A DNA stretch of 64,000 bases. Source: Flavobacteriaceae bacterium. Its GTDB lineage: Bacteria > Bacteroidota > Bacteroidia > Flavobacteriales > Flavobacteriaceae. Each line of letters opens with the position of its first letter. Position 1 is the stretch's first letter. The notes beneath the pieces were generated by a model, which saw nothing but the letters and a program-made list of their open reading frames with translations, made no database searches and was not told the origin of the DNA. Location of the stretch: positions 177,508-241,507 of the forward strand of contig JAPOSZ010000014.1 of assembly GCA_026709415.1 (NCBI GenBank). The letters run 5' to 3'. This document shows, one piece after another, positions 36,772-45,314 of this stretch. The position numbers were made by a program, and so were the translations under genes.

Positions 36772-38970
36772 TTATTGTTTGCGGACAATTTTTTCAATAC
36801 CGTCGATTGTCTTTAAATTTTTGACCAAATTATCCAAAGTTTTTTTGTCTTTGAGGCTGACTTCTAGTTGTCCTTTGAATAATTCGCCTTGAGCTGTGAA
36901 TTCGATTTTATTGATTTCTATACCCGCCAAGCCCAAAATAATTTGGGTGATTTTGTTAACTAGGCCTTTATTGTCAATTCCTGAAACGATCAAACAAGAT
37001 TTAAATTCTGCTGAAGCTGGATTGACCCAATTGGCTTTGATGATCCGATAAGCATATTGTGAGTGTAAAGCAATGGCATTTTTACATTCTCCAGAGTGAA
37101 CTTTGATACCTTCTGATTTAGAAATAAATCCAAATACTTTCTCACCTGGAATCGGATTACAACAAGAACTTAACGTATAATCTAGTTTTTGGCTTTCTTC
37201 TCCAAATACTATAACGAATTGATTTTCCTCAGTAGACTCAGGAATTGGTTTTTTTGATGGCGTGAGGCGCTTTTTAAAAAAGTTGATGAAGCTATTGTTG
37301 TAAGCAATCACAAATTCTTTAAAGCTTTTGTTATCAATAATATTGGATCCGATTTTGTAGTATAACTCTTGAACGGATTGAAGTTGAAAATAGCGAATCA
37401 TCGACAGGAGGGAACGATCATTCACTGGGATTTTAACTTGTCTGAATTTTCTTCGGACAATTTCTTTTCCTTCCGCGACTATATGATTTCTTTCTTGTCT
37501 CAAAAAATGTCTTATTCGAGCTTTAGCTCTAGAAGTCTCCACATAATCAATCCAATTGCTATTGGGTTTAGCTTTCTCTGAAGTTAAAATTTCGACGGAG
37601 TCCCCATTTTTTAATACATGATTTAAAGGGACTAATTTTCCATTGACCATAACCCCTCGGGTTTGATAGCCGATTTCTGTATGAATAGTAAAAGCAAAAT
37701 CGAGTGCCGTGCTATTTTGAGGCAAAGATTTGATATCACCTTGGGGAGTAAACACATAAATTTCATCAGCATAGAGATTGAGTTTGAATTCTTCAACAAA
37801 GTCAATCGCATTGACCGTATTATCATGTAAAACCTCGTGTAATTTGTTCAGCCAATCATCAATGCCCATATCGGTTTGAGATCCATGTTTGTATTTATAA
37901 TGGGCAGCATATCCTTTTTCCGCCACTTCGTGCATTCTTTCCGATCTGATTTGAACTTCTACCCATTTATTTTGAGGTCCCATAACCGTGATATGCAGGG
38001 CTTCATACCCATTTGATTTAGGTGTAGAAATCCAATCCCTCAAGCGAGAGGGATTTGGTGTGAAGTAATCCGTCACTATCGAATAAACTTTCCAGGCAAA
38101 CAATTTTTCTTTGGCTGGAGATGATTTATAGACAATTCGGATGGCAAATTTGTCATAGACTTGCTCTATGGAAACATTTTTCGCCACCATTTTTTTGTAA
38201 ATGGAATATATCGATTTGGTGCGACCTTGAATAGAACAACGAATGCGTTCATTTTCAAGAGCACTACCTAAAAATTCACTAAAGCTTTTAATATATTGAT
38301 CTTGTTCTGTAAGATTTTCTTCCAGATGATTTTTAATGAGGCGATAGTTTTGAGCATCGGTACATTTTAAGCTTAAATCTTCAAGTTCTGTTTTGATATT
38401 ATAGAGCCCTATTCTGTGGGCTAAGGGAGCATAGATATAGAGTGTTTCCGAGGCAATTTTGATGCGCTTATGTTCGGGCATGGCATCAATGGTTTGCATG
38501 TTGTGCAATCGATCGGCTATTTTGATGATGATGACTCGGATATCATCATTGAGGGTGAGCAACATTTTCCGAAAATTTTCGGCTTGTAATGAAATGTCTT
38601 TATCTTTTTTAAGATGTGAAATCTTAGTCAATCCATCGACAATTCGCCCCACAGTTGGCCCCATCAATTCAATGACATCGTCCAATGTGTATTTGGTATC
38701 TTCTACTATATCATGCAATAAGGCACTGGCAATAGAAATAGCATCCATTCCGATTTGTTGGGCCACTATTTTGGCAACACTTATGGGATGAAAGACATAA
38801 GGATCCCCCGTTTTTCGCCGTTGTCCTTGGTGAGCATCAACAGCGATGTCGAATGCTTTTCGAATCATTTTTTTATCAGCACCAGAGAGTGTTTGATAAC
38901 TGATTTGCAATAATTCCCGATAGTTCCGAACGATTTCAGAACTTTCTATGTCAACGGTTTCTTGTAACAT
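36772..38970 (-). CDS. Bifunctional (p)ppGpp synthetase/hydrolase, RelA/SpoT homologue
   Basis: This long Rel enzyme makes and degrades (p)ppGpp in the stringent response. Domain order: HD hydrolase (HPISVAKIVAQQ, ALLHDIVEDT with the metal-binding His-Asp, IKIADRLHNM), synthetase (QGRTKSIYSIYKKM, YDKFAIRIV, TPKSNGYEALHITVMGP), TGS (IYVFTPQGDIKSLP, about 390-455), and a C-terminal ACT/RRM region (CLIVSGIDNKGLVNKITQII). Both catalytic domains look intact. Length 732 residues from ATG 38970; a GTG at 38982 gives four more residues. The fur-like gene starts 10 bases after its stop, so rel, fur, purA, ostA-like and aminotransferase look like one transcription unit. Confidence 0.95.
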   Translation of the reverse strand: MLQETVDIESSEIVRNYRELLQISYQTLSGADKKMIRKAFDIAVDAHQGQRRKTGDPYVFHPISVAKIVAQQIGMDAISIASALLHDIVEDTKYTLDDVIELMGPTVGRIVDGLTKISHLKKDKDISLQAENFRKMLLTLNDDIRVIIIKIADRLHNMQTIDAMPEHKRIKIASETLYIYAPLAHRIGLYNIKTELEDLSLKCTDAQNYRLIKNHLEENLTEQDQYIKSFSEFLGSALENERIRCSIQGRTKSIYSIYKKMVAKNVSIEQVYDKFAIRIVYKSSPAKEKLFAWKVYSIVTDYFTPNPSRLRDWISTPKSNGYEALHITVMGPQNKWVEVQIRSERMHEVAEKGYAAHYKYKHGSQTDMGIDDWLNKLHEVLHDNTVNAIDFVEEFKLNLYADEIYVFTPQGDIKSLPQNSTALDFAFTIHTEIGYQTRGVMVNGKLVPLNHVLKNGDSVEILTSEKAKPNSNWIDYVETSRAKARIRHFLRQERNHIVAEGKEIVRRKFRQVKIPVNDRSLLSMIRYFQLQSVQELYYKIGSNIIDNKSFKEFVIAYNNSFINFFKKRLTPSKKPIPESTEENQFVIVFGEESQKLDYTLSSCCNPIPGEKVFGFISKSEGIKVHSGECKNAIALHSQYAYRIIKANWVNPASAEFKSCLIVSGIDNKGLVNKITQIILGLAGIEINKIEFTAQGELFKGQLEVSLKDKKTLDNLVKNLKTIDGIEKIVRKQ

Positions 38971-39351
38971 TTCAGTATTCACAAAAAATCTTTGATTTGT
39001 TGTAGTACAACAGTAAAATTAACAATTTAATGAATGATTAAAGAATAAAATAGTTAAACTCCAGTTTGATTTAGTTGGGATTAACATAGAGAAATAGTTT
39101 TATCTACCGCCCAACTGGAACGCCCTTTTTTTGCGATAGTCCTCGGTTGTATTCGTTACTTTCTATTTTCTTTTAAACAAAATCGCTTTCACTTATTGGA
39201 AAATGAAAATGATTCACTTATAGGAAATTGAAGTGTCCCCATGGTGACCTTAATACACTCATGATGCACGAATGGCATTGATTATCAGAACTGAGGTAGA
39301 TTCATGTGAAAAGAAGCTAAGGATTGATTGGTTTTTCTGTTTATTCATGTT
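38971..39351. other. Intergenic region between rel and abiEii
   Basis: About 380 bases with no gene. It contains a pair of imperfect 19-bp direct repeats (39189-39207 and 39214-39232) spaced 25 bp apart; repeated sequences of this kind occur at the ends of IS21-type elements, but no transposase remains here. The rel promoter must lie close to 38971; no perfect TAnnTTTG was found. Confidence 0.45.
39189..39232. repeat. Two 19-bp direct repeats, possible relic of an IS end
   Basis: tcacttattggaaaatgaa and tcacttataggaaattgaa agree at 17 of 19 bases. Confidence 0.5.
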
Positions 39352-40281
39352 TCAATACCAAGTGGGTTTTGGTTTGGAATAGTTTAAGACTGAAATAAAC
39401 TTATCCATTTTTTTTCTATGAAGCACTGGGTCTTTTTTGAGTATTAATATGTTTTGCAATTTCCATTGAACACCTGGAAAATCTTTCCAATCGTATAATG
39501 ACCAATCGGGACTCCCAGCTTTGAAGCTGATTAAAAACTCCTTATCCTGTTCTGTTAGTTTTGCATTAACCTCCGAGATTAGATTTTGTAAGGTTTCTTT
39601 ATGCTGTTTGTAGGTGAATGGAGTTTCTGTCATTCCTTGAAAATTTTTAACCGTTTTTTCTTCCAAATGAGTCAGTGGGGGATCTAATATTCTCGATAAA
39701 CTTTCCTTAGTTGATAAAAGGAAAAACAAGAACCCTTCTTTAATTTCATCATTAAAGCCAATATTATTCAACAACTGATACCCATCAAATAAATCCCTTA
39801 TATTCTGTCTAGAAAGACCCGCACAAATTTTCCCTCCATACACTTGTTTAATTGGAACAAGAGGAATGGAAAAAGAAGTGGAAAAACGTTCTTTGACTTT
39901 GGGAGATAATTCTCTTTCTACATAGGGATCGATAATTCCACGATTGGTTAAATTAACTTCTACTTTTATTTCTGCCCCAAGATTGTTTTTGATGTACAAT
40001 TTGGCTCTGTTTTCATTGTGAACCGATTTAATATTTGAATTGATTTGTTTTACTTTATTATCGATTGTTTTTAGTGAATGATTTATTTTTTCAAAAGAAG
40101 ATTTTCTTTCATGTAACGGAATGTATGTTAAATCAATATCTACCGATAATCTTGGCATATCTAACAAAAAGAAATTAATTGCAGTTCCTCCGTGCAATGC
40201 AAAACACCTTTCATCCATCACTATTGGAAGAACCTCTAATAGTAGTTTCACTTTTTCAATATTTTGCGTTGAATATTGCAT
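39352..40281 (-). CDS. abiEii: AbiEii/AbiGii-type nucleotidyltransferase toxin
   Basis: The toxin half of a type IV toxin-antitoxin/abortive infection module. The 309-residue protein shows the nucleotidyltransferase core HGGTAINFFLLDMPRLSVDIDLTYIP (GG-x-A plus D-x-D, about 30-55) and the later KQVYGGKICAGLSRQNIRDLFDGYQLL typical of the AbiEii family. AbiEii enzymes transfer nucleotides to target RNAs such as tRNA and arrest growth during phage infection. The gene follows abiEi with no gap (stop at 40282, ATG at 40281), the usual antitoxin-first order. All catalytic motifs are present. Confidence 0.88.
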   Translation of the reverse strand: MQYSTQNIEKVKLLLEVLPIVMDERCFALHGGTAINFFLLDMPRLSVDIDLTYIPLHERKSSFEKINHSLKTIDNKVKQINSNIKSVHNENRAKLYIKNNLGAEIKVEVNLTNRGIIDPYVERELSPKVKERFSTSFSIPLVPIKQVYGGKICAGLSRQNIRDLFDGYQLLNNIGFNDEIKEGFLFFLLSTKESLSRILDPPLTHLEEKTVKNFQGMTETPFTYKQHKETLQNLISEVNAKLTEQDKEFLISFKAGSPDWSLYDWKDFPGVQWKLQNILILKKDPVLHRKKMDKFISVLNYSKPKPTWY

Positions 40282-41064
40282 TTACCAAATAATCCCTCCT
40301 TCAGTATTCATTTGTGTTCGGTATAACTCCAAAGGAATAGAAACTTTATATTTAGGTTCATAAATACCTCCATGAATCACATCACAGTACCCTTTGCCTA
40401 AAGAGACTTTTTCCAAATCTAATTTTTGAAACCAAGTGTGATTGATATAATCAGCAAAACACAAAAACAATCTTTTCACTTTGATTGAATGACAGTTTTC
40501 CAATAATTTTTGGATTAATGAAACATCTACATCATCTCCCCATAACATTTCCATATTCTGAAAAACTTCATAAAGATCAGCTCTTTTAGGAGCTAAATAT
40601 AAAGATTCAAAATAGGCTCTTTCTTTATTCGACTTCACTACTGGAATGTTATCTTTTTTGTGTTCATGCTGTCCTATCCCATTCGGTAAAAAAGAGGTTT
40701 TTATATAATCTATTTCTATATTCCAGTGATAATTAACAAACCACTTAGGTAAATCAATATCAATAGGAGTGAATAATTCGATTGTTTTCGGATTTAAATA
40801 AACATAGTGAGTTTTTCCCTGTAGAATAAGAGATGATAGCCCACCAACATGTACAGGAGTATTGGATTGATATTGCAAAGCAGAAATTCCTTGAAAAAGA
40901 TTTGGTTTTCCTTGTCCAAAGTACCAAGCTCCATAACCAAGCGATTTGATTTTCCCTTTGTTTTGGTAACTCTGCAAAGAACTATTAGGAATCCCTTGCT
41001 TTTTCAAGAAAGAAGATAGAAAAATCCCTTCTTTTTTCCCCAGCCACTTTTTTAATAGACTCAT
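40282..41064 (-). CDS. abiEi: AbiEi-family antitoxin
   Basis: The 260-residue antitoxin that represses the module and counters AbiEii. The N-terminal winged-helix region (SSFLKKQGIPNSSLQSYQNKGKIKSLGYGAWYFG, split here by positions about 17-50) is the DNA-binding AbiEi_3-type domain, followed by GISALQYQSNTPVHVGGLSSLILQGKTHYVYL and a C-terminal half (RADLYEVFQNMEMLWGDDV) that contacts the toxin in known systems. The abiEi start lies about 18 bases past a candidate -7 element. Family members repress their own promoter by binding inverted repeats; none was clearly seen here. Confidence 0.85.
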   Translation of the reverse strand: MSLLKKWLGKKEGIFLSSFLKKQGIPNSSLQSYQNKGKIKSLGYGAWYFGQGKPNLFQGISALQYQSNTPVHVGGLSSLILQGKTHYVYLNPKTIELFTPIDIDLPKWFVNYHWNIEIDYIKTSFLPNGIGQHEHKKDNIPVVKSNKERAYFESLYLAPKRADLYEVFQNMEMLWGDDVDVSLIQKLLENCHSIKVKRLFLCFADYINHTWFQKLDLEKVSLGKGYCDVIHGGIYEPKYKVSIPLELYRTQMNTEGGIIW

Positions 41065-41080
41065 TGATCGTTATTTCAAA

Positions 41081-41088
41081 CAAAAATA
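41081..41088 (-). promoter_or_regulatory. Candidate -7 element of the abiE operon
   Basis: On the minus strand TATTTTTG fits TAnnTTTG, 17-24 bases before the abiEi ATG, leaving only a very short leader. No -33 TTTG is evident. Confidence 0.3.
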
Positions 41089-41171
41089 ATTATTGTTTCT
41101 TAAAAAAATATTTTTATGAAAAATCAATTAGTAATTCTCTACAAGTTCAACTATCTAGTGCAACATTGAAT

Positions 41172-41211
41172 AACCCTAATCAAATTAGTTGATTGGGGAT
41201 TTATTAGGGTT
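41172..41211 (-). terminator. Inverted repeat downstream of the M3 peptidase gene, possible terminator
   Basis: AACCCTAA (41172-41179) pairs perfectly with TTAGGGTT (41204-41211), and an inner alternative hairpin pairs CCCTAATCAA with TTGATTGGGG (one mismatch). It lies 36-75 bases past the peptidase stop. The downstream U-run on the minus strand is weak, so the role as terminator is uncertain. Confidence 0.4.
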
Positions 41212-41246
41212 TCATTTGGGCTTTTGAGCCTTTCTCAAACTAGTAT

Positions 41247-43271
41247 TTAATTGTATTCAAAACCCATTCGGTGAATTAAAGCGGCTAATTCTGGTTCCCG
41301 ACCTTTGAATTTCTTAAATAATGCCATAGGATGTTCTGAATCTCCTTTTGATAAAATATAATCTTTAAATTTTCGAGCAATCGATGGGTTGAATATACCT
41401 TCACTTAAAAAGCATTCAAAAGCATCAGCCTCCAAAACCGCTGCCCATTGGTATCCATAATACCCAGCTGCATAGCCCCCTTGAAAGATGTGAGCAAAAG
41501 AGGTCGATAAGCAAGTAGATGGGACATCCGGTGAGAATTGGGTAGCTTTTAATACAGTGGATTCATGTTTTTTGATATCAGTTATATCGTCAGCACCTTT
41601 ATTATGAAAAGACAAGTCTAAGTGCCCTAGCCCTAACTGTCTCAATGTTTGTAACCCTGACTGAAAATTGTGAAGTTTTTTGATTTTTTCAATATACTCT
41701 GAAGGAATCTCCTCATTGGTTTGGTAATGTCTTGCAAATAGTTTCAAAGCGGGGGCTTGGTAACACCAATTTTCCATAATTTGAGAAGGTAATTCAACAA
41801 AATCCCAAAGAACATTGGTTCCCCCCAAGCTTCTGTAAGACACTTCTGAAAGTATGCTGTGAAGTGCATGCCCAAATTCATGGAATAAAGTGCGAACATC
41901 CATAAAACTCAAAAGAGAAGGGTTTTTAGATGTTGGTTTTGGAAAATTACAAACCAAAGAGACGTGAGGTCTTTGAAATTGACTTTGTTCTTTATAATTA
42001 GTCATCCAAGCGCCTGCACGTTTTCCCTCTCGAGGGTATAAATCCAAATAGAGGAGAGCTTTAAAATTGTCATTAGAATCAACGACTTCATAAATACGAA
42101 CTTCTTGATGATAGCTTTGATATGAATCTGTTTTGTTGAATTGGAGATTGTAGAGTTTATTGGCAATTTGGAAAAGCCCTAAGATGACTTGTTCAAGTGG
42201 AAAAAAAGACTTTAAAGTACTATCATCGATATCGAAGAAATGTTTTTTTAAGGCTTCTGAAACATAGGCGACATCCCATTTTTGAATGTTTTCAATGCCA
42301 AACTTTTTTTTTGCGAAATCACAAAGTTGTTGCCACTCGTTGAGACCGTGTCTATAAGTTTTGTTGAACAATTCATCTAAAAATTCTGAAACTTTTTCTA
42401 AAGAATTGGCCATTCGCTCTTCTAACACATATTGGGCAAAGGAATCATAGCCTAAAATGGACGCTCTTTGTTTTCTGAGTTTAATTAGCTGTAATATGTT
42501 TGGCACATTATTCTGTTCATTCTTTTGAAAACCGAGTTGGCGATATCCTAAGGCCATTTTTTTTCTAGTGTCTCGATGATGACAAAATTTTTGAATTGCC
42601 AAATAAGTGGGTTGGTCTAAAGTCAATATCCATCCTATTTTTTGTTGGTTTTTAGCTTTTAACGCAGCAACTTCAAGAATGTGATCTGGAAGTCCATCAA
42701 GTAATGTATAGTCTGTAATGTGCCATTGAAACTTCTGTGTGTCAGCCAATACATTTTTACCAAATTGAACGCTCAATTGAGCCAAACGCAGATCAATCTC
42801 TCTTAATTTTTTTTGTTTTTCAGTACTCAAATGAATGCCATTTCTGATAAAAGCCTTGAATTGTTTTTCAACCAAGCGTTTTTGAACAGCATTTAAAGAT
42901 GATTTTTCATTGTTTTTATAAAGTGATGATACCCGATGATACAATTTCTCATTGAATAATAAATTGTTTTTAAAATTGGTTAATAGAGGCGAGGCTTCCA
43001 TGACCACCTGTTGTAACTCTTTTGATGTGTTTGCATGATTCAAATTCATGAGTGTCGCAACAACATCATTTAGTCTAGGTTCTAAATTTTCAAACGCTAA
43101 AATGGTATTATCAAAAGTTGGAACATCGGTGGAGTCAATAATGGACTTTATTTTTTCTTCTGCTTTTTGGATATAGAACTGGATGGCCGGTAAATAATCA
43201 TCATTTCGGATATCCGAAAAAGGTATTGACTTTTTTTGTGTGGTAAATTCTTGTAGAAAGGGGTTCGTCAT
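41247..43271 (-). CDS. M3-family metallopeptidase (Dcp/oligopeptidase A type)
   Basis: A 674-residue cytoplasmic zinc peptidase that trims short peptides. The thermolysin-type zinc motif is intact (TLFHEFGHALHSILS, about residue 460) with the downstream Glu in LWDFVELPSQIMENW. KRAGAWMTNY just upstream is typical of Dcp/OpdA. There is no signal peptide. The ATG shares one base with the purE stop (TGATG), giving translational coupling; a TTG one codon upstream is ignored. Coupling of a peptidase with purKE is a lineage gene order and does not imply a purine role. Confidence 0.92.
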   Translation of the reverse strand: MTNPFLQEFTTQKKSIPFSDIRNDDYLPAIQFYIQKAEEKIKSIIDSTDVPTFDNTILAFENLEPRLNDVVATLMNLNHANTSKELQQVVMEASPLLTNFKNNLLFNEKLYHRVSSLYKNNEKSSLNAVQKRLVEKQFKAFIRNGIHLSTEKQKKLREIDLRLAQLSVQFGKNVLADTQKFQWHITDYTLLDGLPDHILEVAALKAKNQQKIGWILTLDQPTYLAIQKFCHHRDTRKKMALGYRQLGFQKNEQNNVPNILQLIKLRKQRASILGYDSFAQYVLEERMANSLEKVSEFLDELFNKTYRHGLNEWQQLCDFAKKKFGIENIQKWDVAYVSEALKKHFFDIDDSTLKSFFPLEQVILGLFQIANKLYNLQFNKTDSYQSYHQEVRIYEVVDSNDNFKALLYLDLYPREGKRAGAWMTNYKEQSQFQRPHVSLVCNFPKPTSKNPSLLSFMDVRTLFHEFGHALHSILSEVSYRSLGGTNVLWDFVELPSQIMENWCYQAPALKLFARHYQTNEEIPSEYIEKIKKLHNFQSGLQTLRQLGLGHLDLSFHNKGADDITDIKKHESTVLKATQFSPDVPSTCLSTSFAHIFQGGYAAGYYGYQWAAVLEADAFECFLSEGIFNPSIARKFKDYILSKGDSEHPMALFKKFKGREPELAALIHRMGFEYN

Positions 43272-43753
43272 CAATTCAAATCTTTATCTGATTGGATGAT
43301 TTTGGCTTTTAATTTTTCTTTATAATCGCTTAATTTTTTTCCGATTTCAGTGTCGTGACTACCAATGATTTGAATCGCTAACAAACCTGCATTCTCTGCT
43401 CCATCTAATGCAACGGTTGCTACTGGAACCCCGGCAGGCATTTGTAAAATAGACAACACAGAATCCCATCCATCAATTGAATTTCTAGATTTTATAGGGA
43501 CTCCGATAACAGGAAGGGTAGTCAATGAGGCTACCATGCCAGGTAAGTGAGCCGCACCTCCAGCACCTGCGATAATAACTTGAAACCCGCTGGCAACAGC
43601 CATTTCGGCGTATTGGAGCATCCGATTGGGGGTACGGTGTGCTGAAACTATATTTAATTGATACGAAATATTGAATTCTTTAATGATATCGATTGCTTTT
43701 TGCATGATGGGAAGATCCGATTTACTTCCCATGATAATGCCTATTTGAGCCAT
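43271..43753 (-). CDS. purE: N5-carboxyaminoimidazole ribonucleotide mutase
   Basis: Class I PurE converts N5-CAIR to CAIR in purine synthesis. The 160-residue sequence shows MGSKSDLPIMQKA (9-21), VSAHRTPNRM (41-50) with the catalytic His, AGAGGAAHLPGM and IGVPI. All signature residues are intact. It follows purK by one base and overlaps the M3 peptidase start by one base. Confidence 0.96.
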   Translation of the reverse strand: MAQIGIIMGSKSDLPIMQKAIDIIKEFNISYQLNIVSAHRTPNRMLQYAEMAVASGFQVIIAGAGGAAHLPGMVASLTTLPVIGVPIKSRNSIDGWDSVLSILQMPAGVPVATVALDGAENAGLLAIQIIGSHDTEIGKKLSDYKEKLKAKIIQSDKDLN

Positions 43754-43754
43754 A

Positions 43755-44900
43755 TTAGTTTGAAATTATTTGTATTTGTTGCTTGAGTTTTTGAGCCATT
43801 TTATATGCAGACTCTAATTGTTGATCCAAAATAGTTATATGACCCATTTTTCTATTAGGTCTTGTGATCGATTTACCGTAAAGATGAAGATATGCGTTTG
43901 AAATGTCATGTACTTGATTAACATTCTGATAAACAACATTACCAGAACATCCCTCTTTTCCCACTAGATTAACCATGACTGAAGGGGACTTCATGAGAGA
44001 ATTCCCAAGAGGTAAGTCCAATAGGGCTCTTAAATGTTGTTGATACTGAGAGCTATACGCTCCTTCTACAGACCAATGTCCACTATTATGAGGTCGAGGG
44101 GCCACCTCATTGACTAGTAAAGTTTGGTTCTTATCGAGAAAAAGTTCAATAGCTAACAAACCAAAATGGTTAAATGATTGAGATACTTTTAAAGCAAGTT
44201 GGTGGGCAAGAGATTCTATGGATTCAGAAATTCTTGCTGGACAGAGAATATATTCGACTTGATTGGATTTCGGATTGAATTCCATTTCAACCACTGGAAA
44301 ACATGAAGTTTCACCTGATGGATTCCGACAAATTATAACCGATAATTCTTTTGAAATATCAACCATTTCTTCTACCAGGCATTCCCCATCATTTATAGAA
44401 TTCAACTCTTTAATTGAATTGATTTTTTTTACACCATATCCATCATAACCAAATCGAGCGGCTTTCCATATAAAAGGAAATGTAATCTCATTGTTAGAAA
44501 TGGCTGATTTTAAACTTTCTATGGATTCGAAGGATTGAAAATTAGAAGTAGCAATCTCATTTTCATTATAAAACTTTTTTTGCTTGACTTTATTTTGGAC
44601 AATTTCTAGAACAGAGGTTTGTGGGATAACGATTTTACCATTTTTTTCCAATTCTTGTAATGCTCGGATATTTATATTTTCAATTTCAATAGTGATAATA
44701 TCTACCGTAGATCCAAAATTCAAAACTGTTTGATAATCCAATAAATCTCCTTGCACAAAGGTGTTACACACTTTATGACACACAGCATTAGCATCAGAGT
44801 CCATGACAGAAATTGGTACAGCCCATTTATGAGCTTCCAAAAAAAGCATTTTGCCTAATTGCCCTCCACCTAATATGCCGATTTTTGGAAAGTATGCCAA
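43755..44900 (-). CDS. purK: N5-carboxyaminoimidazole ribonucleotide synthase
   Basis: An ATP-grasp enzyme that carboxylates AIR with bicarbonate, feeding PurE. Motifs: KIGILGGGQLGKMLFLEAHKW at the N-terminus, FPFIWKAARFGYDGYGVKK (ATP-grasp lid), ECLVEEMVDISKELSVI, LLVNEVAPRPHNSGHWS near the active site. There is no in-frame ATG upstream of the GGGQLGKM motif. GTG at 44930 gives the longest form, but a -7-like TAAATTTG lies at 44932-44939, which would place the transcript start inside that codon's reach; TTG at 44900 (then AYFPKIGIL) fits the short N-terminus of homologues and is preferred. PurK and PurE are separated by one base. Confidence 0.93.
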   Translation of the reverse strand: MAYFPKIGILGGGQLGKMLFLEAHKWAVPISVMDSDANAVCHKVCNTFVQGDLLDYQTVLNFGSTVDIITIEIENINIRALQELEKNGKIVIPQTSVLEIVQNKVKQKKFYNENEIATSNFQSFESIESLKSAISNNEITFPFIWKAARFGYDGYGVKKINSIKELNSINDGECLVEEMVDISKELSVIICRNPSGETSCFPVVEMEFNPKSNQVEYILCPARISESIESLAHQLALKVSQSFNHFGLLAIELFLDKNQTLLVNEVAPRPHNSGHWSVEGAYSSQYQQHLRALLDLPLGNSLMKSPSVMVNLVGKEGCSGNVVYQNVNQVHDISNAYLHLYGKSITRPNRKMGHITILDQQLESAYKMAQKLKQQIQIISN

Positions 44901-44930
44901 GATTGATTTGTGGCTCAAAAAAAGAAGCAC

Positions 44931-45314
44931 ACAAATTTAATTCATAAATAGCATAAATAAGAATAAAAATCTTTGAAAGTTACCATACCTATTGTAGAAA
45001 ATTTGTGTTAGAAACAAGGGGTTTGTTTTTACAATGAATCAAGACTGAAGATTGCGAACTAAAACGCTCATGGTTACTAGAAATAAAAAGACCTCTTTAT
45101 TATTATTGGTAAGGTTTTTTGCTATGTTGGTACCACTTATGAGATGTTAACATAAATTTTATTTATTATAGTTCCCCAATAATTCTGTTAACTTCATATA
45201 AACTGGTGACCTTCAGCCATGAACCCCTCTTTTTTCCTTCCCTAGCCATCACTGAGGGTATTTCGATGGAGAGACTGTTTTTTATTTAAAATGCTTATTG
45301 TATAGCCTTTAAAA
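44931..45314. other. Intergenic region between purK and prfC
   Basis: About 384 AT-rich bases. Apart from the purK -7 element nothing convincing is seen: no tRNA-like folds, no strong hairpin and no open frame with family features. Confidence 0.4.
44932..44939 (-). promoter_or_regulatory. Candidate -7 element of the purK-purE-peptidase operon
   Basis: TAAATTTG on the minus strand matches TAnnTTTG exactly. Its position next to the GTG at 44930 argues for a downstream TTG start of purK. No good -33 TTTG was seen. Confidence 0.4.
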
